Shown here: piece by piece, positions 37,173 to 46,832 of the stretch
How positions within the stretch are numbered: position 1 is the first letter of the stretch
How the letters are laid out: each line of letters starts with the position of its first letter
DNA from: Desulfosporosinus nitroreducens
Lineage (GTDB): Bacteria > Bacillota > Desulfitobacteriia > Desulfitobacteriales > Desulfitobacteriaceae
Assembly: GCF_023897015.1 (NCBI RefSeq)
Contig: NZ_JAMHFY010000012.1
Coordinates: forward strand, 1 to 64,000
Direction of reading: 5' to 3'
Length of the DNA stretch: 64,000 nucleotides
Made by a program: the position numbers and the translations under genes
The notes under the pieces: model-generated
Told to the model about the DNA's origin: nothing
The model's input: the letters and a program-made list of their open reading frames with translations, nothing else
Databases searched by the model: none

Positions 37173-38546
37173 ATGAAGGGTCTGTTTAATCGTATTCGCA
37201 GCGTACTCACTCTGGGTATAGCGATTATTTTTCTGTTTAATTTGTTTATAAAATCGAATTTGATTAATGACTTTAATCTCATTCTGATGCTTATTGTGGT
37301 TGGGCTGAGTTTTATAGTAGTTTCGGGTACTACTTTGATTATTGGCGGTCTGTTGTTTGGATTGAGCATAATTCTTTTTCTCTTCTATCATGCTCCTTTA
37401 AGCGTATGGCAACAAGCATTGCAAGAAAATATATACTTGGTTGTGATGTTCACTTTAGTACCGCTATTAGGCATTCCTATTAGGCATGGAGGTTATTTTG
37501 AGGCATTACAAGGTTTATTTCGACGCTATGTTTATAATAACAGTCGTTTTTATTTGCTAGTAAGCTTTGTTTCTGCTTTTGTCGGTGTATTAGTTAATTT
37601 GGCGGTGGTTCCACTAGTGCTTCAGATAAGTGAGGCCAGCAGTATAAGTTCTAATAAAAAGCTGTTAAGCTCAGCAATCCTGCGTGGATTTGCGACGTGC
37701 ACAATATGGGCGCCTACGACAGCGGCAATTGCCCTGATTGTGCAATTAAGCGGAGCAAGTTGGATTCTGTTTTTTCCTTACGCCATTTTATTTGGTGTTA
37801 TGTCGGGTTTGGTTGGTTATTTTATGACGATGTATGAAGAAAAAAGAGCCGATAAACCATTTGCTTCCGTTGCAGAGGAACCTGATCTGAAATTTGACGG
37901 GGGAAAGATTGTTGAATTAAGTATTTTTAGCATAATTTTGATTTCTGCTATTGCGGTTGTATCACTGCTAACTGGGATACATACAGTCATTGTTGTTTCT
38001 TTGGCGGCCTTAATATACCCTGTCATTTGGCTGGGAATAATAGGGCGTTTGAGGATTCTAATGAGGGACTTCAAATGTTATTTTAATGAAAGTCTGCCAA
38101 AACTGCAAAATGAAATTATTCTTTTTGTAGGTGCCGGACTATTTGCTACTAGCATTAATTACTCCCACTTAGGAAATTATATTTCAGTGATTTTAGCCAA
38201 GTTCGTTGGTCAAAACGCTTTATTGCTGGCTATTGTAATTATTATTGCAATTCTTATGCTGTCTGCTTTAGGTATTCACCCTATCATACCAGTGACTATT
38301 ATTGGAGGGACAGTCAAAGCCGCTGCTTATGGTGTGACTCCGACTTATCTAGCCCTTATTTTGGCCATTAGTTGGGCGATGGGAATTTCGATTTCGCCTT
38401 CTTCTGCTACTGTTATTGCATTGTCCGGAATGACAGGCCAGTCTCCAATTTATGTAGGGCCCCGATGGAATGCATTATATGTCTTAATTGCCTCTGGGGT
38501 AATGCTCACCACCTTGACGATTATTCGACTAATTGGGTGGGTATAA
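37173..38546 (+). CDS. Multi-pass membrane permease of unknown substrate
   Basis: Encodes 457 residues with about twelve hydrophobic segments in two halves joined by a charged cytoplasmic loop (about 220-250). Each half contains a polar break: RGFATCTIWAPTTAAIAL in the first, and LSALGIHPIIPVTIIGG with GISISPSSATVIAL in the second. Such paired re-entrant motifs resemble ion-transporter superfamily members (NhaD, ArsB, DASS, DUF401-like), so an anion or Na+-coupled transporter is plausible. AAGGGG stands upstream. No regulatory or enzymatic partner suggests a substrate. Confidence 0.6.
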   Translation: MKGLFNRIRSVLTLGIAIIFLFNLFIKSNLINDFNLILMLIVVGLSFIVVSGTTLIIGGLLFGLSIILFLFYHAPLSVWQQALQENIYLVVMFTLVPLLGIPIRHGGYFEALQGLFRRYVYNNSRFYLLVSFVSAFVGVLVNLAVVPLVLQISEASSISSNKKLLSSAILRGFATCTIWAPTTAAIALIVQLSGASWILFFPYAILFGVMSGLVGYFMTMYEEKRADKPFASVAEEPDLKFDGGKIVELSIFSIILISAIAVVSLLTGIHTVIVVSLAALIYPVIWLGIIGRLRILMRDFKCYFNESLPKLQNEIILFVGAGLFATSINYSHLGNYISVILAKFVGQNALLLAIVIIIAILMLSALGIHPIIPVTIIGGTVKAAAYGVTPTYLALILAISWAMGISISPSSATVIALSGMTGQSPIYVGPRWNALYVLIASGVMLTTLTIIRLIGWV

Positions 38547-38628
38547 TGAACTCCTCTTATTTTATAGGCTCAGACCCCCTTAAAAAAGAACTTGGCTTCG
38601 TATTAATATATTAAAATGGGACTATGAA

Positions 38629-39036
38629 ATGAGCCCAAATACATATGCAACTGGCAGCATAGTGCGGGGGGAGAAAATCGTGAAAGGTTTATTATCGGGT
38701 AATGCAAATGTAGCTATGATGAGTGACTTTGAAGAAACGAGAGAATTTTGCCTAGTTCCGTACCAGGTGACGTTCGCGTCTTTAAATAAAGTGAAATTTT
38801 ATCGCGACTTTAACCTAGGCCAATACAGTAATATTATCTCTTATTTAGAGAAGGAAGCTCAACTGACGATTTCGAAGCTTAAAGAATCTTTGCTTTTTCG
38901 CAAGGGCATTATTGAGAAGGTAACATCTGATATTAATAAATCGGACCAAATTATCTATTTTGAGATCCTACTTGCTCCAGAGACGACTCGAACTTCTTTC
39001 ATCGAACTATTAGGATACTTGAATGATAATTTGTAA
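38629..39036 (+). CDS. Hypothetical protein, 135 residues
   Basis: Encodes a soluble 135-residue protein with no membrane segment. It is composed of an N-terminal strand region (YATGSIVRGEKIVKGLLSG), a middle block with FASLNKVKFYRDFNLGQYS, and a helical C-terminus. There is no clear Shine-Dalgarno site before the ATG, which is unusual for this window, so the start may be wrong. A perfect 20-bp terminator follows the stop within 20 bases, which supports real transcription. No family is recognised. Confidence 0.5.
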   Translation: MSPNTYATGSIVRGEKIVKGLLSGNANVAMMSDFEETREFCLVPYQVTFASLNKVKFYRDFNLGQYSNIISYLEKEAQLTISKLKESLLFRKGIIEKVTSDINKSDQIIYFEILLAPETTRTSFIELLGYLNDNL

Positions 39037-39053
39037 AAGGTGATTCTGCCATG

Positions 39054-39097
39054 ATAACAAAAGACATGAACAAGAAATTGTTCATGTCTTTTGTTAT
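39054..39097. terminator. Perfect 20-bp hairpin terminator
   Basis: Bases 39054-39073 are the exact reverse complement of 39078-39097 around a GAAA loop. The right arm contains TTTTGTTAT. It closes the 135-residue gene. Confidence 0.85.
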
Positions 39098-39106
39098 GTA
39101 TAAGTG

Positions 39107-39138
39107 CAAAAAAAGACGGACGTTTATTTAGCGTCCGT
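39107..39138 (-). terminator. Terminator of the 30-residue peptide gene
   Basis: ACGGACG (39116-39122) pairs with CGTCCGT (39132-39138). On the minus strand a run of seven T follows. The loop includes the peptide stop codon (39124-39126). Confidence 0.85.
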
Positions 39139-39216
39139 TAATGTTTGTTCATCATAAGGCCAAAGCCAAGTACCAAAGAAAACTAAGAATCCCCAGAGAA
39201 ATCTTATCGCTCGCAT
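39124..39216 (-). CDS. 30-residue single-pass membrane peptide
   Basis: An ATG at 39216 with a near-perfect AAAGGAGG eight bases upstream opens a 30-residue frame. It has two N-terminal arginines, a hydrophobic aromatic helix IRFLWGFLVFFGTWLWPY and an acidic/polar tail DEQTLTDAK. The stop lies within the loop of its own terminator, giving a compact complete gene. The layout (short helix, charged tail) resembles small subunits such as CydX/CydS-like peptides, but the sequence is not one I recognise. It lies divergent from hcp. Confidence 0.65.
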   Translation of the reverse strand: MRAIRFLWGFLVFFGTWLWPYDEQTLTDAK

Positions 39217-39401
39217 ATTTAATCCTCCTTTAACAACGAATTGCACAATTTATAGTTTGATAATTCTGATATTCATAGTACTATATTCAGGATATCCGGA
39301 TATAGAGCGTTTGTCAATTTATAAAAGAATAAATGTTTATAATAGTTAAATATTATTGCCAAAGCGGTAGGCAGGTGAGTGGATTAAAGGGTCAGCACGC
39401 A

Positions 39402-39431
39402 TTGACTGTGTAAAGTATAAATCAATATAAG
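39402..39431 (+). promoter_or_regulatory. Possible promoter upstream of hcp
   Basis: TTGACT (39402-39407) and TATAAG (39426-39431) are spaced by 18 bases. If used, the long palindrome at 39507-39562 lies in the transcribed leader. Confidence 0.4.
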
Positions 39432-39506
39432 ATAGTATCGTGTAATTGCGGAATATCTAAGAGGTGGATAAAAAGAGATCGGTTTGCTTACAGTGTAACA
39501 TTGTAC

Positions 39507-39562
39507 GATTAAGAAGCGTGTTTAGGTGTGACTTATCTCACACCTAAACACGCTTCTTAATC
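39507..39562. promoter_or_regulatory. Perfect 25-bp inverted repeat with CRP/FNR-type core upstream of hcp
   Basis: Bases 39507-39531 are the exact reverse complement of 39538-39562, with a six-base CTTATC centre. The innermost bases read TGTGA-N6-TCACA (39527-39542), the classic CRP/FNR-family target. No T run follows on either strand, so it is not a normal terminator. It lies 86 bases before the hcp start codon. The other bases of the gap 39217-39648 are AT-rich without ORFs. Confidence 0.6.
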
Positions 39563-39648
39563 ACGGTACGAAATAAAAAATTGCTTTAAACTAACCTTAG
39601 TCAACACGAGTTACACAAACATTTAAATAGAAATTAGGGGGAACAAAA

Positions 39649-41292
39649 ATGAGTATGTTTTGTTATCAATGTCAGGAAACAGCTAAAGGAACCGGATGCA
39701 CGATCAAAGGGGTCTGCGGAAAAACCGAAAATGTCTCTAATTTACAAGACCTTCTAATCTACACATTAAAAGGAATTGCCATCTATGCGGTTCAAGCCCG
39801 GGAACGTTATCTTGTTCGCAAAGATGTCGAAAAATTCATTATGGAAAGCCTCTTTAGCACAATTACCAATGCTAACTTTGATAGAAGCCGTTTTGTAGAA
39901 CGGATTCAAGCAGGGCTGAAGCTTCGCGAAGATCTTAAGCAAGCTGTTGTTAGAGTGGGCGGGACAATTCCGGCCGACTTACACGATGCAGCCACTTGGA
40001 CGGCGCCTGCCGAGGAGTTCGAAAAGAAGGCAGCGTTCGTGGGAATCTTAAGCACTGAAAATGAAGATGTCCGTTCTCTCAGAGAGTTGCTCATCTATGG
40101 TCTAAAAGGGATGGCAGCCTATGCAGAGCATGCTTATACTCTTGAGCATCAAGAAAGCGGTATTTTTGCGTTCATCGAAAAGGCTTTGGTCGCGACCCTG
40201 GATGATACATTGGAAGCTGGTGATCTGGTAGCGCTTGTCTTAGAAGCAGGGAAGTACGGTGTGGACGTTATGGCCCTTTTAGATAAAGCCAACACTACGA
40301 CTTACGGAAACCCAGAACTCACCAAAGTTAACATCGGAGTCAGAAACAATCCGGCTATTCTGATCAGCGGCCATGACCTGAAAGACCTGGAGGAATTGCT
40401 CATTCAAACCCAAGGAACAGGCGTAGATATCTATACTCATGGAGAAATGCTCCCAGCCCATTACTACCCAGCCTTCAAGAAGTATGACAATTTTGTCGGC
40501 AACTATGGCAATGCCTGGTATAAACAAGACAAAGAATTTAACTCCTTTAACGGCCCGGTTTTCCTAACTACCAATTGCCTTGTTCCTCCAAAAGAATCCT
40601 ACAAAGATCGCATATACACTACAGGGGTAGTTGGATTTGAAGGGGTTAAGCATATCTCTGACCGCGCAGACAGAAAGGCCAAAGATTTCTCTGCCTTGAT
40701 TGCCCATGCCAAGAGCTGTCCAGCCCCAACGGAAATTGAAACTGGCGAAATCGTTGGAGGATTTGCCCACAATCAAGTCATGGCAGTTGCTGATAAAGTT
40801 GTAGATGCCGTCAAATCAGGAGCGATTAAGCGTTTCTTCGTTATGGCAGGCTGTGACGGCCGCATGAAGAGTCGTGACTATTATACCGATTTTGCCAAAG
40901 CTCTGCCTCAGGACACTGTGATCCTAACGGCAGGATGTGCTAAATATAAATACAATAAACTGAACCTAGGGGACATCGGTGGTATTCCAAGAGTGCTCGA
41001 TGCAGGACAATGTAATGACTCCTATTCCTTAGCCGTGATTGCCTTGAAACTCAAAGAAGTCTTCGGGCTCGATGATATTAACCAACTTCCTATCTCCTAT
41101 AACATTGCCTGGTACGAGCAAAAGGCAGTCATCGTGTTACTGGCCCTGCTCCACTTAGGTGTAAAGAACATTCACTTAGGACCAACCCTTCCGGGTTTCT
41201 TGTCTCCGAATGTGGTCAAAGTTTTAGTTGAAAACTTCGGTATTGCAGGCATCTCCACTGTTGAAGATGATGTCAAAATGTTCATGGCATAA
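39649..41292 (+). CDS. hcp: Hydroxylamine reductase (hybrid cluster protein)
   Basis: Encodes 547 residues. The N-terminal cluster motif [15 protein letters not shown] (C5, C8, C17) with C23 binds a [4Fe-4S] centre. Later segments include [35 protein letters not shown] and [18 protein letters not shown], the ligands and walls of the hybrid Fe-S-O cluster. Hcp reduces hydroxylamine in vitro and is thought to act as a nitric oxide reductase in nitrosative stress. AGGGGG stands upstream of the ATG. It is monocistronic, with a terminator after it and a striking palindrome before it. No hcr reductase gene is adjacent. Confidence 0.97.
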   Translation: MSMFCYQCQETAKGTGCTIKGVCGKTENVSNLQDLLIYTLKGIAIYAVQARERYLVRKDVEKFIMESLFSTITNANFDRSRFVERIQAGLKLREDLKQAVVRVGGTIPADLHDAATWTAPAEEFEKKAAFVGILSTENEDVRSLRELLIYGLKGMAAYAEHAYTLEHQESGIFAFIEKALVATLDDTLEAGDLVALVLEAGKYGVDVMALLDKANTTTYGNPELTKVNIGVRNNPAILISGHDLKDLEELLIQTQGTGVDIYTHGEMLPAHYYPAFKKYDNFVGNYGNAWYKQDKEFNSFNGPVFLTTNCLVPPKESYKDRIYTTGVVGFEGVKHISDRADRKAKDFSALIAHAKSCPAPTEIETGEIVGGFAHNQVMAVADKVVDAVKSGAIKRFFVMAGCDGRMKSRDYYTDFAKALPQDTVILTAGCAKYKYNKLNLGDIGGIPRVLDAGQCNDSYSLAVIALKLKEVFGLDDINQLPISYNIAWYEQKAVIVLLALLHLGVKNIHLGPTLPGFLSPNVVKVLVENFGIAGISTVEDDVKMFMA

Positions 41293-41345
41293 AGAAAACT
41301 TGGCTAGCGCCAAGAGGTTAAGTTTAAGTAAAGCAAGTATGATAG

Positions 41346-41377
41346 GACTGCCTTCCACCGTGAAGGCAGTCATTTTA
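41346..41377 (+). terminator. Terminator after hcp
   Basis: GACTGCCTTC (41346-41355) pairs perfectly with GAAGGCAGTC (41362-41371), followed by ATTTTA. Confidence 0.85.
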
Positions 41378-41500
41378 CTAACATGTAGGTTTCTTATACT
41401 GCTTTTAGAGAAAAGTTTTACAATATTCAAATTCCTAGATTTTCTATTAGAGCAAATAATGAGTAGTTAAGAAGGGAAATATCAAGTGGAGGTGCCCTTA

Positions 41501-44071
41501 ATGGAAAAAAAGAATCTAAAGCTTTCTCGCAGACAATTTCTTAAAGTAACGGCGGCTACAGGAATCTTGGCAGGGACATTCAGTACAGCATCATTTATAC
41601 GACAAACGGTGGCCGCGCCTAAACAAGGTGCCCCTAATATAAACTATGTACGTACGACATGTTCTCCAAACTGCACTGGGGCATGCGGGATGAAGGCCCT
41701 GGTAGAGGATGGCCAAATCAAGTCAATCATCCAAGCGGCAGATTATCCGGAAGCAGAGTATAATCCTCGCGGTTGTCTGAAAGGGCTTTCCATGACTAAC
41801 CTAATCTATGGTCCTGATCGTATGCAGAAACCCCTCATTTTAAACGGAAAGCCAGGCTCAGGCGATTTTAAAGAGGCTTCTTGGAATGAGACGTTGGATT
41901 ATACTGCCGGACGATTAAAAGAAATAGCTGATAAATACGGACCGGAATCTATCGGAGTACTCTTCCAAGTAGGGGGAACCGGATACGTTCAAAAAGGGGC
42001 AGTGAGCCGGTTAGCCACTTTAGCAGGCTGGACTATGCATCACGCTTATGATCAAAACGGAGACTTACCGATGTTTTGGCCGATGACCTTCGGGGTTCAA
42101 AGTGAAGAACTCGAGCCACGGGAATGGAATAATTCACGTTATATAATGATTTTTGGTTCTAATATTTTGGCAACTCGGATTCCCGATGCTCACTTTCTTC
42201 TTGAAGCGAGGAATCGTGGTGCTAAGATCTTGGCATTTGATCCTAACTTTACCCCTACTGCAGCCAAATCAGATGAATGGATCCCGATTAAAGCAAGCAG
42301 TGACGCAGCAGTTGCATTAGGCTTAGCTCGAGTGTTGATCGAAGAAACGCTGTACGACTCTGACTTCATCAAAACCTTTACAGACCTCCCGCTCCTCGTT
42401 CGCGTCGATAATGGCAAACGACTAAAAGCGGAGGAGGTCAATGGTCTGGAAAAATTGTCTGATGTTCCAGCCTATCGAGAAGCCTATGTTGCCTATAATG
42501 GTCAGTTTATCGCTGTACACCCGGAAAAACTCGATCTTCCTTTAGATGTAATGATCGAAGGTGAAGTGGATGTAACTTTAAAAACAGGCCAAATCGTGAA
42601 AGTTAAACCTGCCTTTCAACTCCTCAAAGAAAGCCTTAATCAATACACACCGGAAGAGATTGAGAAACTTACAGAAATGCCTAAGGACGATCTGGTGAGG
42701 ATCGCCCGCGAAATGGCAGGCAACAAACCGCTTCACGTCATCTATGGAGCCGGTAATTATCAGTGGTATCATGGAGACCTCAAGGGTCGAGCCTTAGCCT
42801 TATTGCCGGTTCTCACCGGGAATATTGGTAAATCCGGTGCGGGAATTTCTACTTATGCAGGTCAGTATCGAATTCGTTTTAAAGTCGCAGAATGGTGGGT
42901 TCCGGAAGGTAAGAAGCAAAACTGGCTGCCTTTTCTTTATGTCCTGCATGGTCCGACCAAAACAATGAAAGCTAAATGGCCCAAAAATGGGATTAAAGCG
43001 CTTGTAGTGGGTTGGGGAAATCCTTTTGACCAGCATAACATGTCAAATAAACTTCGTGAAATGGTGGAAAAAGAAGAATTAGAATTTGTCGTAACCACTG
43101 ATTTTCAAATGACAACCACATGCCAGTACAGCCATGCTGTTCTTCCTGCGGTATCCTGGTACGAAAAAACGGATCTTGTGGCTACGCCAGTGCATCCCTA
43201 TCTTCAATTGCAGCAGCCGGCTGTTGATCCGCTTTATGATGGGAAGCCAGAGTTTTGGATTGTGCGAGAACTGGCTAAACGGTTAAATCCGGATTTTGAA
43301 AAGTATTTTTATCCTGACCTCGAACCGAATCAGGCGGCGGAAAAGGTCATCGAGCTTTTACTCAAAACAGGGGGACCAGAGGTCGCTGGTATCACTCTGG
43401 AACAACTTAAAAAAGGCCCAGTGCGCTTAAAGTCAGAAGTCCCTGGAGGGCGTCAAATACCGTTTTATGAACAAGTCCAACATAAAAAGCCGTTTCCACC
43501 GGTCAGCCTGCCTGCTAAACTTGAGCAAACTGCTCAGTTTGTGAAGAGTGGACGGATAGAATTTTACAAAGACGAGGATCTCATGCTTCAGGCGGGTGAG
43601 GCGCTCCCAATACATAAGCCTCCTTTTGAGGAAAGCGAGTACGCCTTAAATCCGCTTGCTAAAGAAAAGTATCAGTTTTGCTACGTCACCCGTAATGCTA
43701 TTTACAGAGTACACTCTACCCATTCGAACAATGTTTGGATGAACGAACTTCAAGATGGAAAGCCGAGAGTTTGGCTTAGTCCTGAGGATGGCAAAGCAAA
43801 GGGGATCAAAGAAGGGGACGAAGTCGAGATATTTAATGATCGAGGGACGCTTAAGGCATATGCGATTATTGATCAGGGAGTTGGCCGAAAACAGGCAGTC
43901 TTTGAGCAAGGATGGTGGAGCAGATATTTAAAAGGAGCATCCTATAATTCCTTGACTTATCCCTTTATAAAACCAACCCATGAATTATACTTTGTTCCAG
44001 GAATGTGGTCTCCAAATACTGCTTGGAATGAATGCCTTTGTGATGTAAGAAAGGTTGGTGAGGGTTTATGA
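41501..44071 (+). CDS. Molybdopterin oxidoreductase, DMSO reductase family catalytic subunit
   Basis: Encodes 856 residues from the ATG at 41501, which has GGAGG eight bases upstream. A Tat signal (SRRQFLK, residues 9-15, then a hydrophobic stretch) predicts export. A [4Fe-4S] motif CSPNCTGAC with a distant PRGC follows. The molybdopterin-guanine dinucleotide regions are FGSNILATRIPDAHFLLEAR, GNIGKSGAGIS and the C-terminal THSNNVWM. I could not name the metal ligand: no Cys or Sec stands at an obvious position near MTFGVQSEELE. The two genes after it give the FeS and membrane subunits of a Psr/Ttr/Dms-like respiratory enzyme; the substrate is unknown. Confidence 0.9.
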   Translation: MEKKNLKLSRRQFLKVTAATGILAGTFSTASFIRQTVAAPKQGAPNINYVRTTCSPNCTGACGMKALVEDGQIKSIIQAADYPEAEYNPRGCLKGLSMTNLIYGPDRMQKPLILNGKPGSGDFKEASWNETLDYTAGRLKEIADKYGPESIGVLFQVGGTGYVQKGAVSRLATLAGWTMHHAYDQNGDLPMFWPMTFGVQSEELEPREWNNSRYIMIFGSNILATRIPDAHFLLEARNRGAKILAFDPNFTPTAAKSDEWIPIKASSDAAVALGLARVLIEETLYDSDFIKTFTDLPLLVRVDNGKRLKAEEVNGLEKLSDVPAYREAYVAYNGQFIAVHPEKLDLPLDVMIEGEVDVTLKTGQIVKVKPAFQLLKESLNQYTPEEIEKLTEMPKDDLVRIAREMAGNKPLHVIYGAGNYQWYHGDLKGRALALLPVLTGNIGKSGAGISTYAGQYRIRFKVAEWWVPEGKKQNWLPFLYVLHGPTKTMKAKWPKNGIKALVVGWGNPFDQHNMSNKLREMVEKEELEFVVTTDFQMTTTCQYSHAVLPAVSWYEKTDLVATPVHPYLQLQQPAVDPLYDGKPEFWIVRELAKRLNPDFEKYFYPDLEPNQAAEKVIELLLKTGGPEVAGITLEQLKKGPVRLKSEVPGGRQIPFYEQVQHKKPFPPVSLPAKLEQTAQFVKSGRIEFYKDEDLMLQAGEALPIHKPPFEESEYALNPLAKEKYQFCYVTRNAIYRVHSTHSNNVWMNELQDGKPRVWLSPEDGKAKGIKEGDEVEIFNDRGTLKAYAIIDQGVGRKQAVFEQGWWSRYLKGASYNSLTYPFIKPTHELYFVPGMWSPNTAWNECLCDVRKVGEGL

Positions 44072-44754
44072 GACTTGGGATGGTGATTGACCTGGATCGT
44101 TGTATTGGTTGCCGTTCTTGTGCGGTAGCCTGTAAATCTCACAATGCGCAGCCGCCTGGAACGTGGTGGAATAGAGTATTTACCCATGGAGCTTCCTTTC
44201 ATCAAGCTGCTGTGGGTAAAGATGGGGCCTTGCAAATGGAATATCTGCCCGTGTCCTGTCAAATGTGCGATAATCCGGCTTGCCAGAAAGTTTGTCCTTC
44301 CGGGGCCACTTATACGGATGAGCGGGGCGTGGTTTTGATAGATTATGAACGCTGTATTGGCTGTCGGTACTGTATTGCAGCCTGTCCCTATGGAGTTCGC
44401 CAATATAACTGGGAAGATCCGAAAAAGGCTAAGGAGCGGGCAGGGTATGAAAAAGGGTATGAGTATGGATATCCTGCCGATTTTCGAGATAAGGATGGCA
44501 GGTTAGTTTACACCCCTAACCGACCAGTCGGTGTCGTTGAAAAATGTACATTCTGTGCGCAATACACCTCTAGAGGAGAACAACCAGCGTGCGTTAAGGG
44601 TTGTCCTGGAAAGGTCCGAATTTTTGGAGACCTCGATGATCCAAGCTCAGAGGTTAGTAAACTGGTTCGGAAACGGCAGACGGTACGTCTAAAAGAAGAA
44701 TTGGGTACTTCACCCAAAGTTTTCTATCTGGCGGCCACGAAGCCGATACGCTAA
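44068..44754 (+). CDS. 4Fe-4S dicluster electron-transfer subunit (DmsB/PsrB/NrfC-like)
   Basis: Encodes 228 residues with sixteen cysteines in four groups: CIGCRSCAVAC, CQMCDNPACQKVC, CIGCRYCIAAC and CTFCAQY with a later CVKGC. This is enough for four [4Fe-4S] clusters. It has no signal peptide of its own, consistent with export alongside the Tat-bearing catalytic subunit. It transfers electrons between the membrane NrfD-type protein and the molybdenum centre. The start overlaps the upstream stop by four bases. Confidence 0.93.
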   Translation: MRLGMVIDLDRCIGCRSCAVACKSHNAQPPGTWWNRVFTHGASFHQAAVGKDGALQMEYLPVSCQMCDNPACQKVCPSGATYTDERGVVLIDYERCIGCRYCIAACPYGVRQYNWEDPKKAKERAGYEKGYEYGYPADFRDKDGRLVYTPNRPVGVVEKCTFCAQYTSRGEQPACVKGCPGKVRIFGDLDDPSSEVSKLVRKRQTVRLKEELGTSPKVFYLAATKPIR

Positions 44755-44768
44755 GGAGGTGGATTAAC

Positions 44769-46022
44769 GTGAAAAAAAGTAATATTCTATTAGGCTTGGC
44801 AGGCAGTTTAATCCTGATTAGTTTAGTCGCTTGGGGTTACCAAATATATAATGGGTTAATCGTGACAAATATGCGAAATTCGTTTAGCTGGGGCTTATAT
44901 ATTGCAACCTTCGCATTTTTTGTAGGGGTTGCAGCCGGAGGATTGATTGTTTCCTCTACCGTCTATCTTTTTAATATTGAAAAACTAAAACCATTTACCC
45001 GTATTGCATCTCTTTCAGCATTTGCCAGTATTTTAGGTGCTGGGGCCATGATTTTGCCGGATATGGGCCGGGTGGATCGGATCTGGAACATCTTTGTTTA
45101 TCCGAATTTCAGATCTCCCTTGGTTTGGGATGTTATCGTCATCTCGGCCTACCTGCTTATCACGTTCTTAAGCGTCTATGTTCAACTTTTACCAGATCGG
45201 AAAAAGGAAGGAAGCAGGTTCCTTAACGGATGGACAAAAGCGCATTCTCAAGAAGAGGTTGAGGCATTCTCGAAAAAATGGTCTAAACGCATTGCGCTGG
45301 TTGGCTTACCTGTGGCCATTTTAATTCATACGGTGACAGCCTTGATCTTTGCCACTCAAGCTTCCCGAGGGTGGTGGAATACGGCGGTTTTGCCTCCGGA
45401 CTTTGTTTCTGTGGCAGTGGCCTCTGGAACCGCTCTAGTCCTTGTAATCTCCCTTCTCGCAGTGGGAAAAGAACAGTTTGATCAGCATAAGGGCGCATTT
45501 CAAATAATGGCGTTAATTGTTGCAGGTTCTTTGGTTGTGCATTTTTTCTTCGTATCAGTGGACTTGATTATCCACGGTTGGTGGGGGAGCACGGAAGCAG
45601 AGGAAATTCTGTCTCTTATTTTCAGTCATTATGGATATCTCTACGCGACGGAGCTAATGTTCCCTGCCTTCACCATGGTGCTCTTCTTTACAGAAAAGGG
45701 TAAAAGAAGTTATAGGGCTTTGATGATCGGAAGTGTGTTGCTTTTTATCGGAGTTTTTGCTCATCGTCTAATGTTGATGTTTCCCGCCTTTAATGCTATT
45801 CCGCTCTCTTTGTCTATTCCAGGGGCGGGAATTGAAAGTTGGGCATATCCTGTGGCCCTTGGTCAGCTGCAAGAAGGTATGCCAGTGTTTGTAAGTTCTT
45901 GGGCCTACACGCCAACCTTAGTCGAGTATGGTGTTACACTTTTACCATTTGGCTTGGTGCTCTTTGTTGTAACGGCAGCACTAAAAATGTATAACTTTCT
46001 GCCTCAAAAGCGCTCGATGTAG
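44769..46022 (+). CDS. nrfD: NrfD/PsrC-type membrane quinol-interacting subunit
   Basis: Encodes 417 residues with about nine to ten membrane helices. It begins at GTG with GGAGGTG upstream, and the first helices carry SWGLYIATFAFFVGVAAGGLIV, a family hallmark. Such proteins anchor the complex and exchange electrons with menaquinone on the outer face. It forms one operon with the molybdopterin and FeS subunits and probably completes an outward-facing respiratory reductase. No chaperone (TorD/DmsD-like) gene is adjacent, which is slightly unusual. Confidence 0.9.
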   Translation: MKKSNILLGLAGSLILISLVAWGYQIYNGLIVTNMRNSFSWGLYIATFAFFVGVAAGGLIVSSTVYLFNIEKLKPFTRIASLSAFASILGAGAMILPDMGRVDRIWNIFVYPNFRSPLVWDVIVISAYLLITFLSVYVQLLPDRKKEGSRFLNGWTKAHSQEEVEAFSKKWSKRIALVGLPVAILIHTVTALIFATQASRGWWNTAVLPPDFVSVAVASGTALVLVISLLAVGKEQFDQHKGAFQIMALIVAGSLVVHFFFVSVDLIIHGWWGSTEAEEILSLIFSHYGYLYATELMFPAFTMVLFFTEKGKRSYRALMIGSVLLFIGVFAHRLMLMFPAFNAIPLSLSIPGAGIESWAYPVALGQLQEGMPVFVSSWAYTPTLVEYGVTLLPFGLVLFVVTAALKMYNFLPQKRSM

Positions 46023-46101
46023 GTATTTCTTTACGAACTCGAACATAATGAAAAATATAATATTTTGTTTTAACGAACTTAGAGAGGAAGGGATTGGAGA
46101 G

Positions 46102-46752
46102 ATGGAGTACTTAACGGTACCCCTTGGGCAGCACAGGTTACCAAAATTACCTTATTCATATAACGCACTTGAACCCGTGATTAGCACTAGAGTACTAGAA
46201 ATTCATCATAGTCAACATCATAAAGCTTATGTTGAAGGTTTGAATAAAGCTGAATTAAAGCTTGCCGAAGCGCGCCAAAAGAGAGATTACAGCCTAGTTA
46301 AACACTGGGAACGAGAAATTGCATTTCATGGATCAGGTCATATTTTGCATAGCATTTATTGGACATCAATGGCTCCTGCTGGGAAAAGATGGGAAACTCC
46401 GGGAGCACAAACCCATAAGTTTATTATTGATTATTTCGGAAGTCTCATTGCTTTTCAGGAGCAGTTCAGTGAAGGCGCCATAAATGTGGAAGGGTCTGGT
46501 TGGACATCGTTAGTATGGCAACCTGGTTGGGGACGTTTAGAAATCCTAACAATCGAGAAACATCAGGACTTCTATCAGGCAGGGAGTATCCCCCTGCTTG
46601 TAATAGATGTATGGGAGCATGCGTATTATCTGGATTACCTATCGAAACGCAAGGACTATGTCAGGTCTTGGTGGCAAATTGTTAACTGGGCTGCAGTAGA
46701 AAAAAGATTGATCCTTGCTATGTCAGGACAAATGCCGCTAGTTATCAATTAG
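46102..46752 (+). CDS. sodA: Fe/Mn superoxide dismutase
   Basis: Encodes 216 residues from the ATG at 46102, preceded by GGAAGG and GGAG. An in-frame ATG at 46048 would add an odd N-terminus and has no ribosome site. Ligands are H35 in IHHSQHHKAYVEGLN, the second His in GHILHSIYW, and Asp and His in DVWEHAYYLDY. The usual NGGGHINH stretch reads HGSGHILH, a variant inside the active-site region. It dismutates superoxide in the cytoplasm. It directly follows the respiratory reductase genes, separated by about 80 bases. Confidence 0.93.
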   Translation: MEYLTVPLGQHRLPKLPYSYNALEPVISTRVLEIHHSQHHKAYVEGLNKAELKLAEARQKRDYSLVKHWEREIAFHGSGHILHSIYWTSMAPAGKRWETPGAQTHKFIIDYFGSLIAFQEQFSEGAINVEGSGWTSLVWQPGWGRLEILTIEKHQDFYQAGSIPLLVIDVWEHAYYLDYLSKRKDYVRSWWQIVNWAAVEKRLILAMSGQMPLVIN

Positions 46753-46793
46753 GAGTTATCAATATACAGTCCCGGACCATGAATCCATTAAGA

Positions 46794-46832
46794 AAACCTG
46801 GGAATCCAAGTTTAGGAATCCTAGGTTTTTTT
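46794..46832 (+). terminator. Terminator after sodA
   Basis: AAACCTGGGA (46794-46803) pairs with TCCTAGGTTT (46819-46828), with one G-T pair, followed by TTTTT. Confidence 0.8.

Noticed and set aside
41228-41470. 80-codon frame overlapping the hcp 3' end
   Set aside because: It passes through the hcp terminator and is out of frame with a conserved gene.
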